64,000 bases of DNA from the NCBI GenBank assembly GCA_024233285.1, contig JACKPU010000004.1, forward strand, positions 62,001-126,000, in the 5' to 3' direction. The position numbers and the translations under genes are program-made. Shown one piece after another: positions 9,060-19,800 of the stretch. Position 1 is the stretch's first letter; each line of letters begins with the position of its first letter. This DNA comes from Opitutaceae bacterium. GTDB taxonomy: Bacteria; Verrucomicrobiota; Verrucomicrobiia; Opitutales; Opitutaceae. The notes beneath the pieces were generated by a model, which had not been told where the DNA came from, did no database searches, and saw only the letters and a program-made list of their open reading frames with translations.

Positions 9060-9734
9060 TCACTCGCCGCCGGTGATCCGCAGGTGGCGGATCACGAGGT
9101 GGCTCTTGACCGTGCGAAACCCGAAATGACCTTCGGTCAGCGGGGTCAGATCGTCGTGGACCAGAATGAGTTCGCCGTCGCGCCAGTATTCCGCGCGACC
9201 GTCGCGGGCGACGAGTCGGATGTGATACGTGCGGTTGGGTTCGAGCAGGTGCGGCGCGTCGGTCAGATCGTGTTCGGGCAACAGCGGCCGCGCCCCGGTG
9301 CCGTCGTAGCGGCGAAAGCGGGTCGTCGAGTTGCGGTTGCCGCCGTAACCGACGTAGTAGGTGGCGAGGGTATCGTAGTCGGCAAAGAGTCCGGTGCGTT
9401 GGCCGGTCGACGCGAGCAAACCTTCCGGGGATTGTGGAGCCTGCGCCATCCAGAAGCAGTTCAGATCGGACAGGCGGTCAAACGGGCCGCCGGCCATGAC
9501 GACGGTGGCCTCGTAGGAAATCTCAACGGGCGCGGTCAGTTTCTCGCGCAACCACACCGTGCAACCGCCGACATCCTGGATGACGAGCGCGCCATCCTCC
9601 GCAAACACGCGACCGCCGGGCATTTGTTCGACCAAAAAATCCTTCAGGTCTGCGGTAAAGGGAATGCTGCGGGTTTTGCCTTGGGTCATGCCGACCAGCA
9701 CAAGGCAAATGAACGTGAGCGCAAAACGTTTCAT
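9060..9734 (-). CDS. DUF6250-like secreted lectin-fold protein of pectin clusters
   Basis: A 224-residue protein with a signal peptide (MKRFALTFICLVLVGMTQG). Motifs FDRLSDLNCFWMAQAP, YYVGYGGNRNSTTRFRRYDG, LLPEHDL and GHFGFRTVKSHL match what I recall of DUF6250, a concanavalin-like family common beside rhamnogalacturonan genes, related in style to YesU/DUF1961. Catalytic activity is unproven. It is the last gene of a leftward five-gene run, 4 bp after the Gfo/Idh gene, and its stop nearly meets that of tatC. Confidence 0.75.
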   Translation of the reverse strand: MKRFALTFICLVLVGMTQGKTRSIPFTADLKDFLVEQMPGGRVFAEDGALVIQDVGGCTVWLREKLTAPVEISYEATVVMAGGPFDRLSDLNCFWMAQAPQSPEGLLASTGQRTGLFADYDTLATYYVGYGGNRNSTTRFRRYDGTGARPLLPEHDLTDAPHLLEPNRTYHIRLVARDGRAEYWRDGELILVHDDLTPLTEGHFGFRTVKSHLVIRHLRITGGE

Positions 9735-9738
9735 GGTT

Positions 9739-11091
9739 TCAAATCAGTTGGCTGAGTTTGGTCGCCGCCGGGGCGAGCGGGACGAGGTCGGAGAGGGTGA
9801 CGGGCCGGTTGTCGCGAATCGAATCACGCGCGGCGATGCCGACAAGAATCGAGGCGGCGCCTTGTTCATGTCCGGCAAACCGCCCCCATGGATCCGTGGC
9901 CGGGGCGTCGGGTGAAAAAAATGAATGCGTCAGAATATCGTCCGCGCCGCCGTGTGCGCCGGTGGCCGGGGGCAGGGGCACGAGGTAACTCGGTTTGAAG
10001 TGGGGAAACACCCGGATGCTTTCGCCCTCGGCCTCGGCGCCGGGCTTGTCCTCGATCTTGAAGTCTCCGGGACTTACGGCGCGGTTCATGTGCGTGCCGA
10101 TGAATTCCTGGTATTCGATGCGGCCGCGGTCGCCGTTGAAGGAGACGCGCATGCCCTCGCGCGGACTGTAGGCCGTGAGCGCATAGGTGAGCACCTCGCC
10201 GGTGCGATAACGAACGTTGAGCGACATCTGGTCGTAGATGTCGATGTCGTCGCGAAACACATTGCGATCGCGCAGATAGCCCGAGTCGGCCTCGGCGTCC
10301 CGGTAGAGCCCGCGGAACGATTCGCTTTCGTCCAGATCGAGTCGGAAGGGATCGTCCTTGGCCCGCGGCTCGCCGGTGTAGCGCGGATAGGCGGCGAGGT
10401 GACCGTCCCCGCGTGCCTCGGCGTTCTGCCGGCCGTAAAACGCGAGGTCGCCATAGGCAAAGACCTGCGCGGGAATCGCGTCGAGCCACCAGTTGACCAG
10501 ATCGAAATGATGCGTGCTCTTGTGCACGAGCAGCGTGCCGGATTCCGCGGCGTGCGCGTGCCAGCGGCGGAAATAATCGGCGCCATGATTCGTATCGAGC
10601 AGGTATTCAAGATTCACCGCGTGCACGCGGCCGATGACGCCGGTGGCGAGGAGCTCTTTCACCTTGGTGCGGAACGGGCCCCAGCGGTAATTGAAGGCCA
10701 CGCGCACGCGGCGACCACTGGCACGTTGGGCTTCGAGAATCGCGCGACATTTGGCCGCGTCGATCGTCAGGGGCTTTTCAGTGATCACATCGCACCCCGC
10801 GTGCAATGCGCGGATGATGTAGTCGTGGTGGGTGCTGTCCTTCGAGCAGACGAAAACGATGTCGGGCTTCGTCTCGCGCAGGAGCGCGTCGAACTGGTCG
10901 GCCGGATAGGCCGGCACCGCGCCATAATTCCAGGCACCGGCCAGCTTGCGGTTGTAATACGCCATGCGGGTCGGACTCAGGTCGCAGAGCGCGACGAGCG
11001 CGTTGTGCTCACGATACCGGGTGACCAACGGCTCGATGAAGCTGATGGCGCGACCACCGGTGCCGACAAAGGCGAAACGTGTTTTGGGCAT
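9739..11091 (-). CDS. Gfo/Idh/MocA-family oxidoreductase
   Basis: A 450-residue NAD(P)-dependent sugar oxidoreductase. The Rossmann start FAFVGTGGRAISF is at the N-terminus, and ITEKPLTIDAAKC near residue 105 is the family EKP motif. The rest is the alpha/beta substrate domain. There is no signal peptide, so it acts in the cytoplasm, probably on a pectin-derived sugar or acid. It lies 3 bp from the CE12 esterase gene. The substrate cannot be named from sequence. Confidence 0.88.
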   Translation of the reverse strand: MPKTRFAFVGTGGRAISFIEPLVTRYREHNALVALCDLSPTRMAYYNRKLAGAWNYGAVPAYPADQFDALLRETKPDIVFVCSKDSTHHDYIIRALHAGCDVITEKPLTIDAAKCRAILEAQRASGRRVRVAFNYRWGPFRTKVKELLATGVIGRVHAVNLEYLLDTNHGADYFRRWHAHAAESGTLLVHKSTHHFDLVNWWLDAIPAQVFAYGDLAFYGRQNAEARGDGHLAAYPRYTGEPRAKDDPFRLDLDESESFRGLYRDAEADSGYLRDRNVFRDDIDIYDQMSLNVRYRTGEVLTYALTAYSPREGMRVSFNGDRGRIEYQEFIGTHMNRAVSPGDFKIEDKPGAEAEGESIRVFPHFKPSYLVPLPPATGAHGGADDILTHSFFSPDAPATDPWGRFAGHEQGAASILVGIAARDSIRDNRPVTLSDLVPLAPAATKLSQLI

Positions 11092-11094
11092 GAT

Positions 11095-12336
11095 TTAGTT
11101 GCCGCGCGGGCGCTGATCGCTGCGCAGCGGGCTGGCTGAGAGGTTGAAGGTGGCGGGATCGTCCGGCTGCGCCGGATCGAACCCGGAGAAATCGTCGGCG
11201 AGGGCGTCGGCCAGCCGCAACCCGGCGTCGCGGATGCCTTGGGCGACGCACTGCGCGAGCGCGTAGGCGCCGTAGTTGTTGTGATGGGTGGCGTCTTTGC
11301 CGCCGGCGGCAAACGCGAGTGGGGCGCGCGCCGGACCGAGCGCTTCGTAAAGCGTCGTGCTCATGCGATCGAGATCGATCAGCGCGACGTGCTGCTCGGC
11401 GGCGATTGCGCGGACGGCCGACGGATAATCGCCGTGCGTGTTGGTGATTTTGCCGTGTTCGTCAAAAGTGCGGCGCTGCATCGAGGTCACGAGCACGGGC
11501 GTGGCGTCGCGCAACCGCACCTCGGCAATGAAGGCGCGCAGGTAGGCTGGGTAGGTGGAATGCGCTGCGACGTAGGTTTGCGGCCACTGCATTTTCTGAT
11601 CGTTGTGGCCGAATTGGATAAAGACGTAGTCGCCGGGCCGCAGCTGACCCAGCACCTTGGCGAGGCGGAGGCCGGTGATGAACGATTTCATCGTCTCGCC
11701 GGATTCGGCGTGATTGGCGACGGCGACGCCGGGCAGGAAACGCGGCAACATCTGCCCCCAACTCGCGCCGTCCTCCCAGCGCTGATCGGTCACCGTGGAA
11801 TCACCGAGCAGAAAGACCGTGGGCAAAGCAACCGGCATGACGGAGATGTGCTGCACGACCGGCCAGCGCCCGTTGATTTCGAGCGTGAGCTTGTCGTCCC
11901 ACGTGAACGAACCGACCTCGCGTTCATTGATCAGCACGGCGGTGCCGCCCGGGGCATTCTTTTCCGGTGGCGGAATGTTCGTATTACGAACATTCACCAG
12001 GAAACTGCGGATGATGGTTTCGCCGGGCGGGGTGGCGATGGATTCGAGCATCAGCCGGCGTGACTCGGCCTTGATCGTGGTGTCACCGGCTTCTTCGCCG
12101 CCGAGCGTGATCGTGACGCGATAATTTCCTTCGGGGACTTTGATCGAATACAGAAACGGCGCGCCCGGCAGGTGTGATTCGGTCCCGAGTTCATACCCGT
12201 AGCCGCGTTCGTCGGAGTAAGGGACGCGTCCTTGTTCTGCGGTCGGCTCAACGCCGCGCGGCCACGGTTCGAGTATCGTCGCGGGCGACAGGTTGAGGGT
12301 CGCAACGAACAGCAGGATGAACGCAAACAGCTTCAT
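11095..12336 (-). CDS. Rhamnogalacturonan acetylesterase (CE12, SGNH), with N-terminal beta domain
   Basis: A 413-residue secreted esterase from ATG 12336, which begins a clear signal peptide (MKLFAFILLFVATLNLSPA). Residues 20-165 look like a galactose-binding-type beta domain. The SGNH domain follows: VFLLGDSTVTD gives nucleophile S180, FGHND at 242-246 is block III, and KDATHHNN supplies D348 and H351. CE12 enzymes remove acetyl groups from galacturonic acid in rhamnogalacturonan-I. It sits between the GH51 and Gfo/Idh genes in the leftward operon. Confidence 0.88.
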   Translation of the reverse strand: MKLFAFILLFVATLNLSPATILEPWPRGVEPTAEQGRVPYSDERGYGYELGTESHLPGAPFLYSIKVPEGNYRVTITLGGEEAGDTTIKAESRRLMLESIATPPGETIIRSFLVNVRNTNIPPPEKNAPGGTAVLINEREVGSFTWDDKLTLEINGRWPVVQHISVMPVALPTVFLLGDSTVTDQRWEDGASWGQMLPRFLPGVAVANHAESGETMKSFITGLRLAKVLGQLRPGDYVFIQFGHNDQKMQWPQTYVAAHSTYPAYLRAFIAEVRLRDATPVLVTSMQRRTFDEHGKITNTHGDYPSAVRAIAAEQHVALIDLDRMSTTLYEALGPARAPLAFAAGGKDATHHNNYGAYALAQCVAQGIRDAGLRLADALADDFSGFDPAQPDDPATFNLSASPLRSDQRPRGN

Positions 12337-12412
12337 GGGGCGGGGAGGCATGAACCCTGCGTCAGAAATCAACGCTTCGCCAACTTCAACTGATCAGACA
12401 GTGGGATTCCAA

Positions 12413-12489
12413 GGTAGGGACGGTTGTCCTCAACCGTCCTCGACAATGGAATGTGCCGAACCGGACGGTTGGGGACAACCGCCCCTACC
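12413..12489. repeat. GTAG-headed REP-type inverted pair
   Basis: Two 27-bp arms (12413-12439 and 12463-12489) are inverted copies with 2 mismatches. Each begins GGTAGGG and contains its own hairpin, GGACGGTTG - TCCT - CAACCGTCC in the left arm. The right arm abuts the stop codon of the GH51 gene. The GTAG head plus hairpin is the layout of REP/BIME elements associated with RAYT transposases. Confidence 0.75.
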
Positions 12490-12490
12490 T

Positions 12491-13975
12491 TCACAATGCC
12501 AGCACGACCACCGATTTTGCGGGCAGGGTGACCGTGAGCGTGTCGCCGCCTAGCTTCGCGCCATCGAAGGATTGGGGCGCGATGGCGGCGGTGGCGTCGA
12601 AGGTGTTGCGGGCGTTCATCGTGTCGGCGGTCAGCACGCGGCCGGAAACCGACTTGGCGGCGTGACCGGCGATTGTGGTCGTGATCGTGATGGCCTCGTG
12701 TGGATGCGTGTTGACGAGCGAGAGGTGGACCTGGCCGGCCTGATTGCGCGAGGCGGAGGCACTGACCGCCGGGATGTGTTTCCCGTCGAACGCATAGTCG
12801 GGGGTGATCAGGTCGGTGCGCAGAACGGTGGCGTCGTGGTGCACCTTGAACATCTCGAACACGTGATAGGTCGGCGTGAGCAGCATCTTCGCGCCGTCGG
12901 TCAGGACCATCGCCTGCAGCACGTTGACGGTCTGCGCGATGTTGGCCATGGCGACGCGGTCGGCATGCGCGTGGAAAATGTGGAAGTTGAGGCCGGCGAC
13001 GATCGCATCGCGCAGCGTGTTCTGCTGGTAGAGGAAGCCGGGATTGGTGCCGGGCTCGACGTTATACCACGTGCCCCATTCGTCCACGATCAGGCCCACC
13101 TTCTTTTGCGGATCATATTTGTCCATGATCGCGCCGTGCTTCGTGAGCAGTTCCTCCATGCGGAGGGTTTTTTGCAGCGTGGTGAACCATTCGTCCTCGG
13201 CGAACTCGGTGGCGGAGCCCTTGTTGAACCAATCGTCCTTGGGCAGGGTGTAGTAGTGCAGCGACAGGCCGTTCATCAACGGCGTGGCCTCGCGCATCAT
13301 CACCTCGGTCCAGTGGTAATCAAAGGCGTTGGCGCCGCAACCGATGCGGTAGACGGGCAGGTCGCGCTGATAATTTTTAACGAAGGTGTTATAGCGGCGG
13401 TATTGATCGGCGTAGTATTCGGCGCGCATGTTGCCGCCGCAGCCCCAGCTCTCGTTGCCGACGCCGAAGTATTTGACCTTCCACGCGGCGTCGCGGCCGT
13501 TGGCACGGCGAAGATTGGCCATCGGGGATTGCGCATCGGAGGTGAGATACTCGACCCACTCCATCATTTCCTGCACGGAACCGCTGCCGACATTGCCGCA
13601 AATGTAGGCTTCGCAGCCGAGCTGTTCGACGAGGTCCATGAACTCGTGCGTGCCGAAGTGGTTGTTTTCGACGACCGCGCCCCAGTGGGTGTTGATCATC
13701 GACGGGCGGTTTTCACGCGGCCCGATACCGTCCTTCCAATGATACTCGTCGGCGAAGCAGCCGCCCGGCCAGCGCAGCACGGGGATGTTGAGGTGCTTCA
13801 GCGCGGCGAGCACGTCGTGGCGGATGCCGCGCGTGTTGGGAATCGGCGAATCGGGGCCGACCCACAGGCCTTCGTAAATGCAGCGACCGAGATGCTCGGC
13901 GAAGTGACCGTAGATGTTGCGATTGATGACGGGGCCGGATTGATCGGCGCGCAGGGCGAGCGTGGCGGTGGGCAT
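12491..13975 (-). CDS. Alpha-L-arabinofuranosidase (GH51)
   Basis: A 494-residue retaining glycosidase. The N-terminal barrel start shows NIYGHFAEHLGRCIYEG and LRWPGGCFADEYHW. GNESWGCGG places the acid/base E175 and LIVDEWGTW the nucleophile E299. The C-terminal beta domain runs to the end. I start at ATG 13975 because the upstream 49 codons are arginine/serine-rich and not family-like. No signal peptide is visible, so it should act on imported arabino-oligosaccharides in the cytoplasm. It lies between the alpha/beta esterase and CE12 genes. Confidence 0.93.
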   Translation of the reverse strand: MPTATLALRADQSGPVINRNIYGHFAEHLGRCIYEGLWVGPDSPIPNTRGIRHDVLAALKHLNIPVLRWPGGCFADEYHWKDGIGPRENRPSMINTHWGAVVENNHFGTHEFMDLVEQLGCEAYICGNVGSGSVQEMMEWVEYLTSDAQSPMANLRRANGRDAAWKVKYFGVGNESWGCGGNMRAEYYADQYRRYNTFVKNYQRDLPVYRIGCGANAFDYHWTEVMMREATPLMNGLSLHYYTLPKDDWFNKGSATEFAEDEWFTTLQKTLRMEELLTKHGAIMDKYDPQKKVGLIVDEWGTWYNVEPGTNPGFLYQQNTLRDAIVAGLNFHIFHAHADRVAMANIAQTVNVLQAMVLTDGAKMLLTPTYHVFEMFKVHHDATVLRTDLITPDYAFDGKHIPAVSASASRNQAGQVHLSLVNTHPHEAITITTTIAGHAAKSVSGRVLTADTMNARNTFDATAAIAPQSFDGAKLGGDTLTVTLPAKSVVVLAL

Positions 13976-14070
13976 GGGGAGGAAAGAAGGGGAGGGTTTG
14001 CGGGTTGAGGATTGAAAGCAAGGCGGGCGAAGCGAACCGGCGGGGTGACTTCGCCCGGACAGTGGGGGAC

Positions 14071-14994
14071 TCAATTCGGTTGATGATCGCCCCGCGTGAG
14101 CAGACCGCGATCCCGCAGCCATTCGGCGGCGCGCTGCGGCCAGTCGGACGCCGTGCCATTGCCGAGGTTCATGCCCATGCCGTGCGCACCGCGTTCAAAC
14201 AGATACATCTCGGCGGGCACGCCGGCGCGGGTGAGCGCCTCATAAAACACGAGGCTGTTGCCCACCGGCACGGAGGTGTCCGCCTGGGTGTGAATCAGCA
14301 GGGTTGGCGGCGTGCTGGCAGTCACGCGGTTCTCCAGCGAGAAGGCTTTGCGCTGCGCTGCGGTCGCGTCAGGTCCGAGCAAGGCTTCACGCGAACCGGC
14401 ATGCACCCATGGCTCTTCCATCGTGATGACGGGATAGAGCAGAATCAGGAAATCCGGGCGCGCACTGATGGCGTCGAGTTGCGCGCCGGTGCGTCCGGCC
14501 GCATCATCAAACAACGTGCCGGCGCTGGCGGCGAGATGGCCGCCGGCCGAGCTGCCGATGACGCCGATGCGATCGGGGGCGATACCGAACTCATTTGCGC
14601 GGGAACGCACCAGGCGGATCGCGCGCAGGACGTCCTGCAACGGCGCGGGATGGCCGAAATCATGCAGGCGGCTTTTCAAAATGAAGGCGGTGACACCATG
14701 ATGGCTGAGCCACTGGGCGTAGGCCACGCCTTCACGGGCGTTGGAGAGAAACCGGTAGCCGCCGCCCGGGCAGACGATCACGGCGGTGCCGTTGGCGCGA
14801 TCGATGTTTGGCGCCACGACGGTGAGGGTCGGTGCGGACACATGGGCGATCCGCCCATCGGCTTCGATACGCTCGGCGGGAATCGATTTGGCGCCGGGGA
14901 CACCCTCGGGCCAAAGGGGAATGACGCGTTCGTGCGCGGAAGCAGCGAGAGGCATAAGCAGGGAAAGCAGGGCGAATGTGATGCAACGTTTCAT
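14071..14994 (-). CDS. Secreted alpha/beta-hydrolase esterase (carbohydrate acetyl esterase type)
   Basis: A 307-residue protein with signal peptide MKRCITFALLSLLMPLAASA. The oxyanion motif CPGGGY is near residue 78, the nucleophile elbow IGSSAGG gives S149, then D239 (HTQAD) and H271 (RGAHG). This matches BD-FAE/acetyl-xylan-esterase-like hydrolases. The context suggests removal of acetyl or feruloyl groups from pectin side chains. It is the first gene of the leftward operon. Confidence 0.82.
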   Translation of the reverse strand: MKRCITFALLSLLMPLAASAHERVIPLWPEGVPGAKSIPAERIEADGRIAHVSAPTLTVVAPNIDRANGTAVIVCPGGGYRFLSNAREGVAYAQWLSHHGVTAFILKSRLHDFGHPAPLQDVLRAIRLVRSRANEFGIAPDRIGVIGSSAGGHLAASAGTLFDDAAGRTGAQLDAISARPDFLILLYPVITMEEPWVHAGSREALLGPDATAAQRKAFSLENRVTASTPPTLLIHTQADTSVPVGNSLVFYEALTRAGVPAEMYLFERGAHGMGMNLGNGTASDWPQRAAEWLRDRGLLTRGDHQPN

Positions 14995-15376
14995 GGGACA
15001 AGGCCAGAGTGAAGCGAATGATGAATCAATCTTCCCCGTCGTTTGCGGGCAAGGCGCAGACGAATACGGGAAAGGTCATCACGGCAAAAAATGGACTGAA
15101 TCGAAGGGTCATGGGGCGGGTGGGGCGGGGTTGATGAACTCGACGCGGTCACCTTTGCCGGGGTGGCGACAGATAGTCAGCGGCGGCGCGGCTCGGACTG
15201 TCAAAAGGACGGCCGTATCGAAAAAGCCGGCGGTTGAACGCAGAGGGATGAGCGCCGGTGCGGTCATCGCACTCAGGCCAACCCCCAGTTTCCCCCTTTC
15301 GAATCCACCCAACGTTTCAGGCGTTTGATCCCGGCGATCCCGCCAGGTCCCGCGCCTCAACCCATTTTCATTCTCC
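14995..15376. other. Divergent intergenic region, 382 bp
   Basis: This region separates the divergent esterase and Gfo/Idh genes and must hold promoters for both arms of the pectin cluster. I see no convincing gene, and no palindrome strong enough to call an operator. Confidence 0.5.
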
Positions 15377-16546
15377 ATGAGCAACCCTCTCCCCGCGCCG
15401 CGCGTCGCCTTGATTGGCGTGTCCGGCTACGGCCGGATTCACCTTCAGTTGATTCGCGAATGTCTGGCGCGCGCCGAAATCACCTTGGTCGCGGTGGTCG
15501 TCATCAATCCCCACGAGGAGGCCGCCGCGGTGGCCGAACTCAAAGGACGGGGTTGTCGCATTTACGACGATTACCAGCAGATGCTCGCCGCCGAGCACGG
15601 ACAGATCGACTTGTGCATGATCCCCACCGGCATCCACTGGCACGCCGAGATGAGCATCGCGGCGCTCAAGGCCGGTGCCAATGTGCTGGTGGAGAAGCCC
15701 CTGGCGGCCTCGCTCGCGGATGCCGCGGCGATTGCGCAGGCCGAACAGGCGAGCGGACGTTTCGTTGCCGTGGGCTTTCAGGATTACTACGAATCGGCCA
15801 CGCAGTGGCTGAAATCGAAGGTGCATGGCGGCGCCATCGGTGAGTTGCAGGAGGTGCGTTTTCTCGGCATCTGGCCCCGCCCCCGCAGCTATTATCTGCG
15901 CAACGATTGGGCCGGCCGGCTCAATGCCGGCGGCAAGCCGGTGCTTGATTCGCCGCTGAACAATGCCTTCGCCCATTTTGTCATGCTCGCGCTCTATTTT
16001 GCCGGCGCCGCGCGTGATGCGGCCGGCGGCCCAATTGCCATCGAAGGCGCGGAGTTGCGCCGCGCGCATGATATCGAAAGCTTCGATACAGCGGTGGTGC
16101 GCGCGCGCGCCGGCGGCGTGAAGTTATGGTTTGGCGTCAGCCACGCCTGCCGCCCGCAGTTTGAACCCGAGATCACGTTGATCGGCAGTCATGGTCGCGC
16201 GTCCTGGCACTATGAACGCGAGGTGCGCATCGGTGAAGGCGAGCGTCGCGCCATGGCCGACATCACCGGTGCGCGCCGCGAAATGATGGCCGCCGTGCTT
16301 TCGCGGGTCCACGACACGCAAGTGCGCGTTTGTTCACCCCGGATCGCCGTCCGGCACACGGAGCTGATCATCGATCTGCATGCGCGGTTTCCAATCGTGC
16401 CCTTTGCGGCCGGGGAAATTGACTGGACCGAAGCGAGTGCTTCGCCGGCGGCCATTCCGATCGTGTGCGGTTTGGAACCGGCCTTGCACCGTGCCTACAC
16501 GGAATCCTCGAGTTTGGCCGGGGTGGGTTGCGGTCAGAACGTCTGA
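15377..16546 (+). CDS. Gfo/Idh/MocA-family oxidoreductase
   Basis: A 389-residue cytoplasmic NAD(P)-dependent oxidoreductase. The Rossmann start VALIGVSGYGRIHL is followed by VLVEKPLAASLADA (EKP motif near residue 105). It differs clearly from the one at 9739, so the cluster has two different members. It heads the rightward arm that leads to the TonB receptor. The substrate is unknown; a galacturonate- or rhamnose-derived compound fits the context. Confidence 0.88.
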   Translation: MSNPLPAPRVALIGVSGYGRIHLQLIRECLARAEITLVAVVVINPHEEAAAVAELKGRGCRIYDDYQQMLAAEHGQIDLCMIPTGIHWHAEMSIAALKAGANVLVEKPLAASLADAAAIAQAEQASGRFVAVGFQDYYESATQWLKSKVHGGAIGELQEVRFLGIWPRPRSYYLRNDWAGRLNAGGKPVLDSPLNNAFAHFVMLALYFAGAARDAAGGPIAIEGAELRRAHDIESFDTAVVRARAGGVKLWFGVSHACRPQFEPEITLIGSHGRASWHYEREVRIGEGERRAMADITGARREMMAAVLSRVHDTQVRVCSPRIAVRHTELIIDLHARFPIVPFAAGEIDWTEASASPAAIPIVCGLEPALHRAYTESSSLAGVGCGQNV

Positions 16547-16869
16547 CTTGTTCCGGTAATCATGACTCGCTGCCGCCCAGTTCATTTTTCCCCGTATCCG
16601 CCTATGTGTCACAGCGTGACCTTTCCCGCGGTGACAGTCGTCAACCTCCCGGTTCCTTTGAATTTTACCGTCAGCTGCGGACAGTCAGAATCGGACTGTC
16701 TGACCGGCGGTCAGATTGAGTGAATATTCTCCTCACGCCTTACCTGTGCGCACAGTTCTCCGCCCGTTACCCGCAACCCCCCAACCCCAGCTCTGAAAGA
16801 TCCCTCCGTTTCGACGTGGCCATGGTCACGTTTGTTTCCCCAGTTTTAACCCCCCGACCCTAACGTCTC
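16547..16869. other. Intergenic region upstream of TonB receptor, 323 bp
   Basis: No gene is seen. The middle carries dyad sequences at 16684-16715, listed separately. The stretch just before the receptor is C-rich with no Shine-Dalgarno motif. Confidence 0.5.
16684..16715. promoter_or_regulatory. Nested dyad, operator candidate
   Basis: TCTGACCGGCGGTCAGA (16699-16715) is a perfect 7-3-7 palindrome, and GTCAGA at 16684-16689 pairs with TCTGAC at 16699-16704. Both share the TCTGAC half-site, about 155 bp before the receptor start. The cognate regulator is unknown; the LacI-type regulator at 28526 is one candidate. Confidence 0.4.
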
Positions 16870-19800
16870 ATGACCCCATACCTGTCCATTGACACCATTC
16901 GAGGCCGCGCGGCCTTTTCGCTATTGGTTCTGATGTGCGCGGTCCGGTTGCCTGCCCAGCAGGTGGCGGATCCCGACGCCGTGGAGCCGGTCGATCCTGA
17001 CAAAGAGGAAGTCGTCAAGTTGTCGCCCTTCAGCGTCACCACGACGAAAGACAGCGGTTACTTTGCGGCCAACACCCTGGCCGGCAGCCGCATGAACACG
17101 AACATCGCCGACCTCGGTTCGTCCATCTCGGTCATCACGAAGCAACAGTTCGAAGATACGGCCTCGACCGACATCAACGACATCTTCCGCTACGAGGTGA
17201 ACACCGAAGGGTCGCTCACCTACACGCAAAGCACCTTGAGCATGCGCGGTGACGGTGTGCTCGACACGAATGCGGGCGGCACGCGCGGCAATGCCGTGGA
17301 ATCCTACACGAATGCGGGCGCCAATCGCGTGCGCGGTCTTGGCTCGCCCAGCTCGGCGATCAATTACTATCCGTCGATCGGTTCGGTGCCATTCGATGCT
17401 TACAACACCCAGACGGTGGAAATCAGCCGCGGCCCGAACTCGATGCTGTTCGGTCTCGGCAGCCCGGCCGGTATCGTCAATCAGAGCACGGCCCAGGCGC
17501 AGTTGAACCAGCGTTCGGCCCAAGTGCAGCTTCGCACCGACCAATACGGTTCCTTCCGCACGAGCTTCAACTTCAACCAGGGCCTGATCGACGACAAACT
17601 CGCGATCTACGGCGCCGCGGTTTACGACGACCGTCGTTTTGATCGCGAGCCCGCCTACGACAAGACGGACCGCTTCTACGGCGCCATCACTTACAAGCCG
17701 TTCGAGAAGACGACCATTCGTTTCAACGCCGAGCGTTATAACAACGAGAACCGCCGCCCGAACACCCTGACGCCGCGCGATTACGTGACGGAGTGGAACC
17801 AGGCCGGCCGTCCTTACTACGATCCGAACACCAAGATGGTCTACAGCTTGGATACCGGTGCGGTCCTCAGCATGATTGTGGACAACGCCAGCTCGCCCTA
17901 CGCGAATGAGCTGCGCGCCTTCATTGAATCGCGCCCCGGCTTCGACGCCTCGAAGTGGAATTCAGCCAAGACGCAATACAACGGCTACAATATCTTCGGC
18001 TTCCAGAACGCTCCGACCGGCTGGGTCGCCGGCACGCCTTCGCCCAATATCCTTTACGTCCCGGGAATCGGGGGGATTTCCAGCCAGGCCCGCAGCGTCA
18101 TGCAAATCGCCAACGGCGGCTTGGTGAACTGGTATCAGCCCACCTACGGTTACCGCTACAACACCGCGTTTGGCAACGGCTCCAATCCTGCCGCCAATCC
18201 CGCTGCTTATCCGGCCACCGGCGCGATCTACGCCAATCCGACTTGGGCCGATTACTACACCCGTCCGGTCATGAGCTCGCAGGGCTGGACCGGCACGGGC
18301 AACGGCATCATCGGCGGCAACGCCGGTTACAAATATCCGGGCGTGACCGACTCGTCCATCTACGATTGGCGCAAGGTGAACATCAATTCGATGAACTTCG
18401 GTTCGGCCGAGAACACCAACTTCAACTTGGAGTTTGAGCAAGAGCTGCCCTACGACCTCTTCTTCAACGCCGGTTGGTTCCGTCAGGATTACTCGCAGCG
18501 CACCAATTACACCGTGGCGCAGCTCAACGTCGCCACACTCTACGTCGACACCAACCTCAACCTGCCGGACGGCACGCCCAATCCTTACTTCGGCCTGCCT
18601 TACGTTTATGACCAGGATCCGGACAGCTACACGATGGACGAGGTGGACGACCATTATCGCGCCATGCTCGCGTGGACGCCTGACTTCACCCAGAAGGACG
18701 GTTGGATGAAATGGCTGGGCCGTCACCAGATCCTCGGCCTGTGGTCGAAGGATGAATACCTGACCACGACCGCCCGTCAGCGTTTGCACTACATTGCTGC
18801 AGATTCCGGAGCCGCGACCTATCGCTACCTGCGCAATCCCAACAACAACGCCGACGGTTCGCCGACGGGCTGGAACATGAACACCACCTCGTTGATCCGC
18901 CAATACTACCTTGGCGCGCCGGGTGATGCTTATGGTCGCGTCAGCCGTGACGCCGGCACTTGGGATTACCTGACCTACGCCGGCAACATCAACGCCTACG
19001 ACTATGACTCCAGCAGCTTCCAGGATCTGGGCGTCACCACCCAGTTCATCGACTTCGATGCCGGCACCGGCCGCAACCAACGCTTGGTCGACTCCGTCAG
19101 CTGGGGCATCACCAGTCACTTCTGGGAAGATCGTTTGATCACCACGTTCGGCTGGCGCGAAGACACCTACAAGGCCCGCGTGACCAACACCGGTCTCGGC
19201 GCGGTGACCGATGCGAATGGCAACGTCATTCAATCCGCGATCACCAACCCGCAGAAGTGGGTCAACGGTCAGTTCCAACGCGACTTCCTCTTCAATCGCT
19301 GGGGTCCGTATAGCGAGCTGAAGGGCCGCACCCGCACCATGGGCGGCGTTCTCCGTCCGTTCCAAGGCTGGAACACCATCGAGCGCAACGCCAACGACGG
19401 CTCCCTCGTCTGGCAGTTCATTCGCGGCTTCGGTGTCAGCTACAACGAGTCCGACAACTTCAATCCGCCCTCCAATGCGCTGGGTGACTTCTACGGCAAC
19501 CAGCTGCCCAAGCCCACCGGCGAAGGCAAGGACTTCGGCATTCAGTTCTCGCTGCTCGACAACAAGCTCTTCGGTCGCGTGACCTGGTTCAAGGCGTCGA
19601 ACCTCAATGAGAACATTGCCGCACCGCTCGTGTTCGGCCGTCTCTCCAGCAACTTCGACACGACGCTCTTCCAAAACTGGGCCCGCACCATCGCCATGAT
19701 CAACATGGGGATGGATCCGACGGCCGATGGCTTCGGCACCAATCTCAGCACGACCCAGGAACAGGCCGTGCAGGATGCCGCCGCGCAGATCTGGAAGCTG

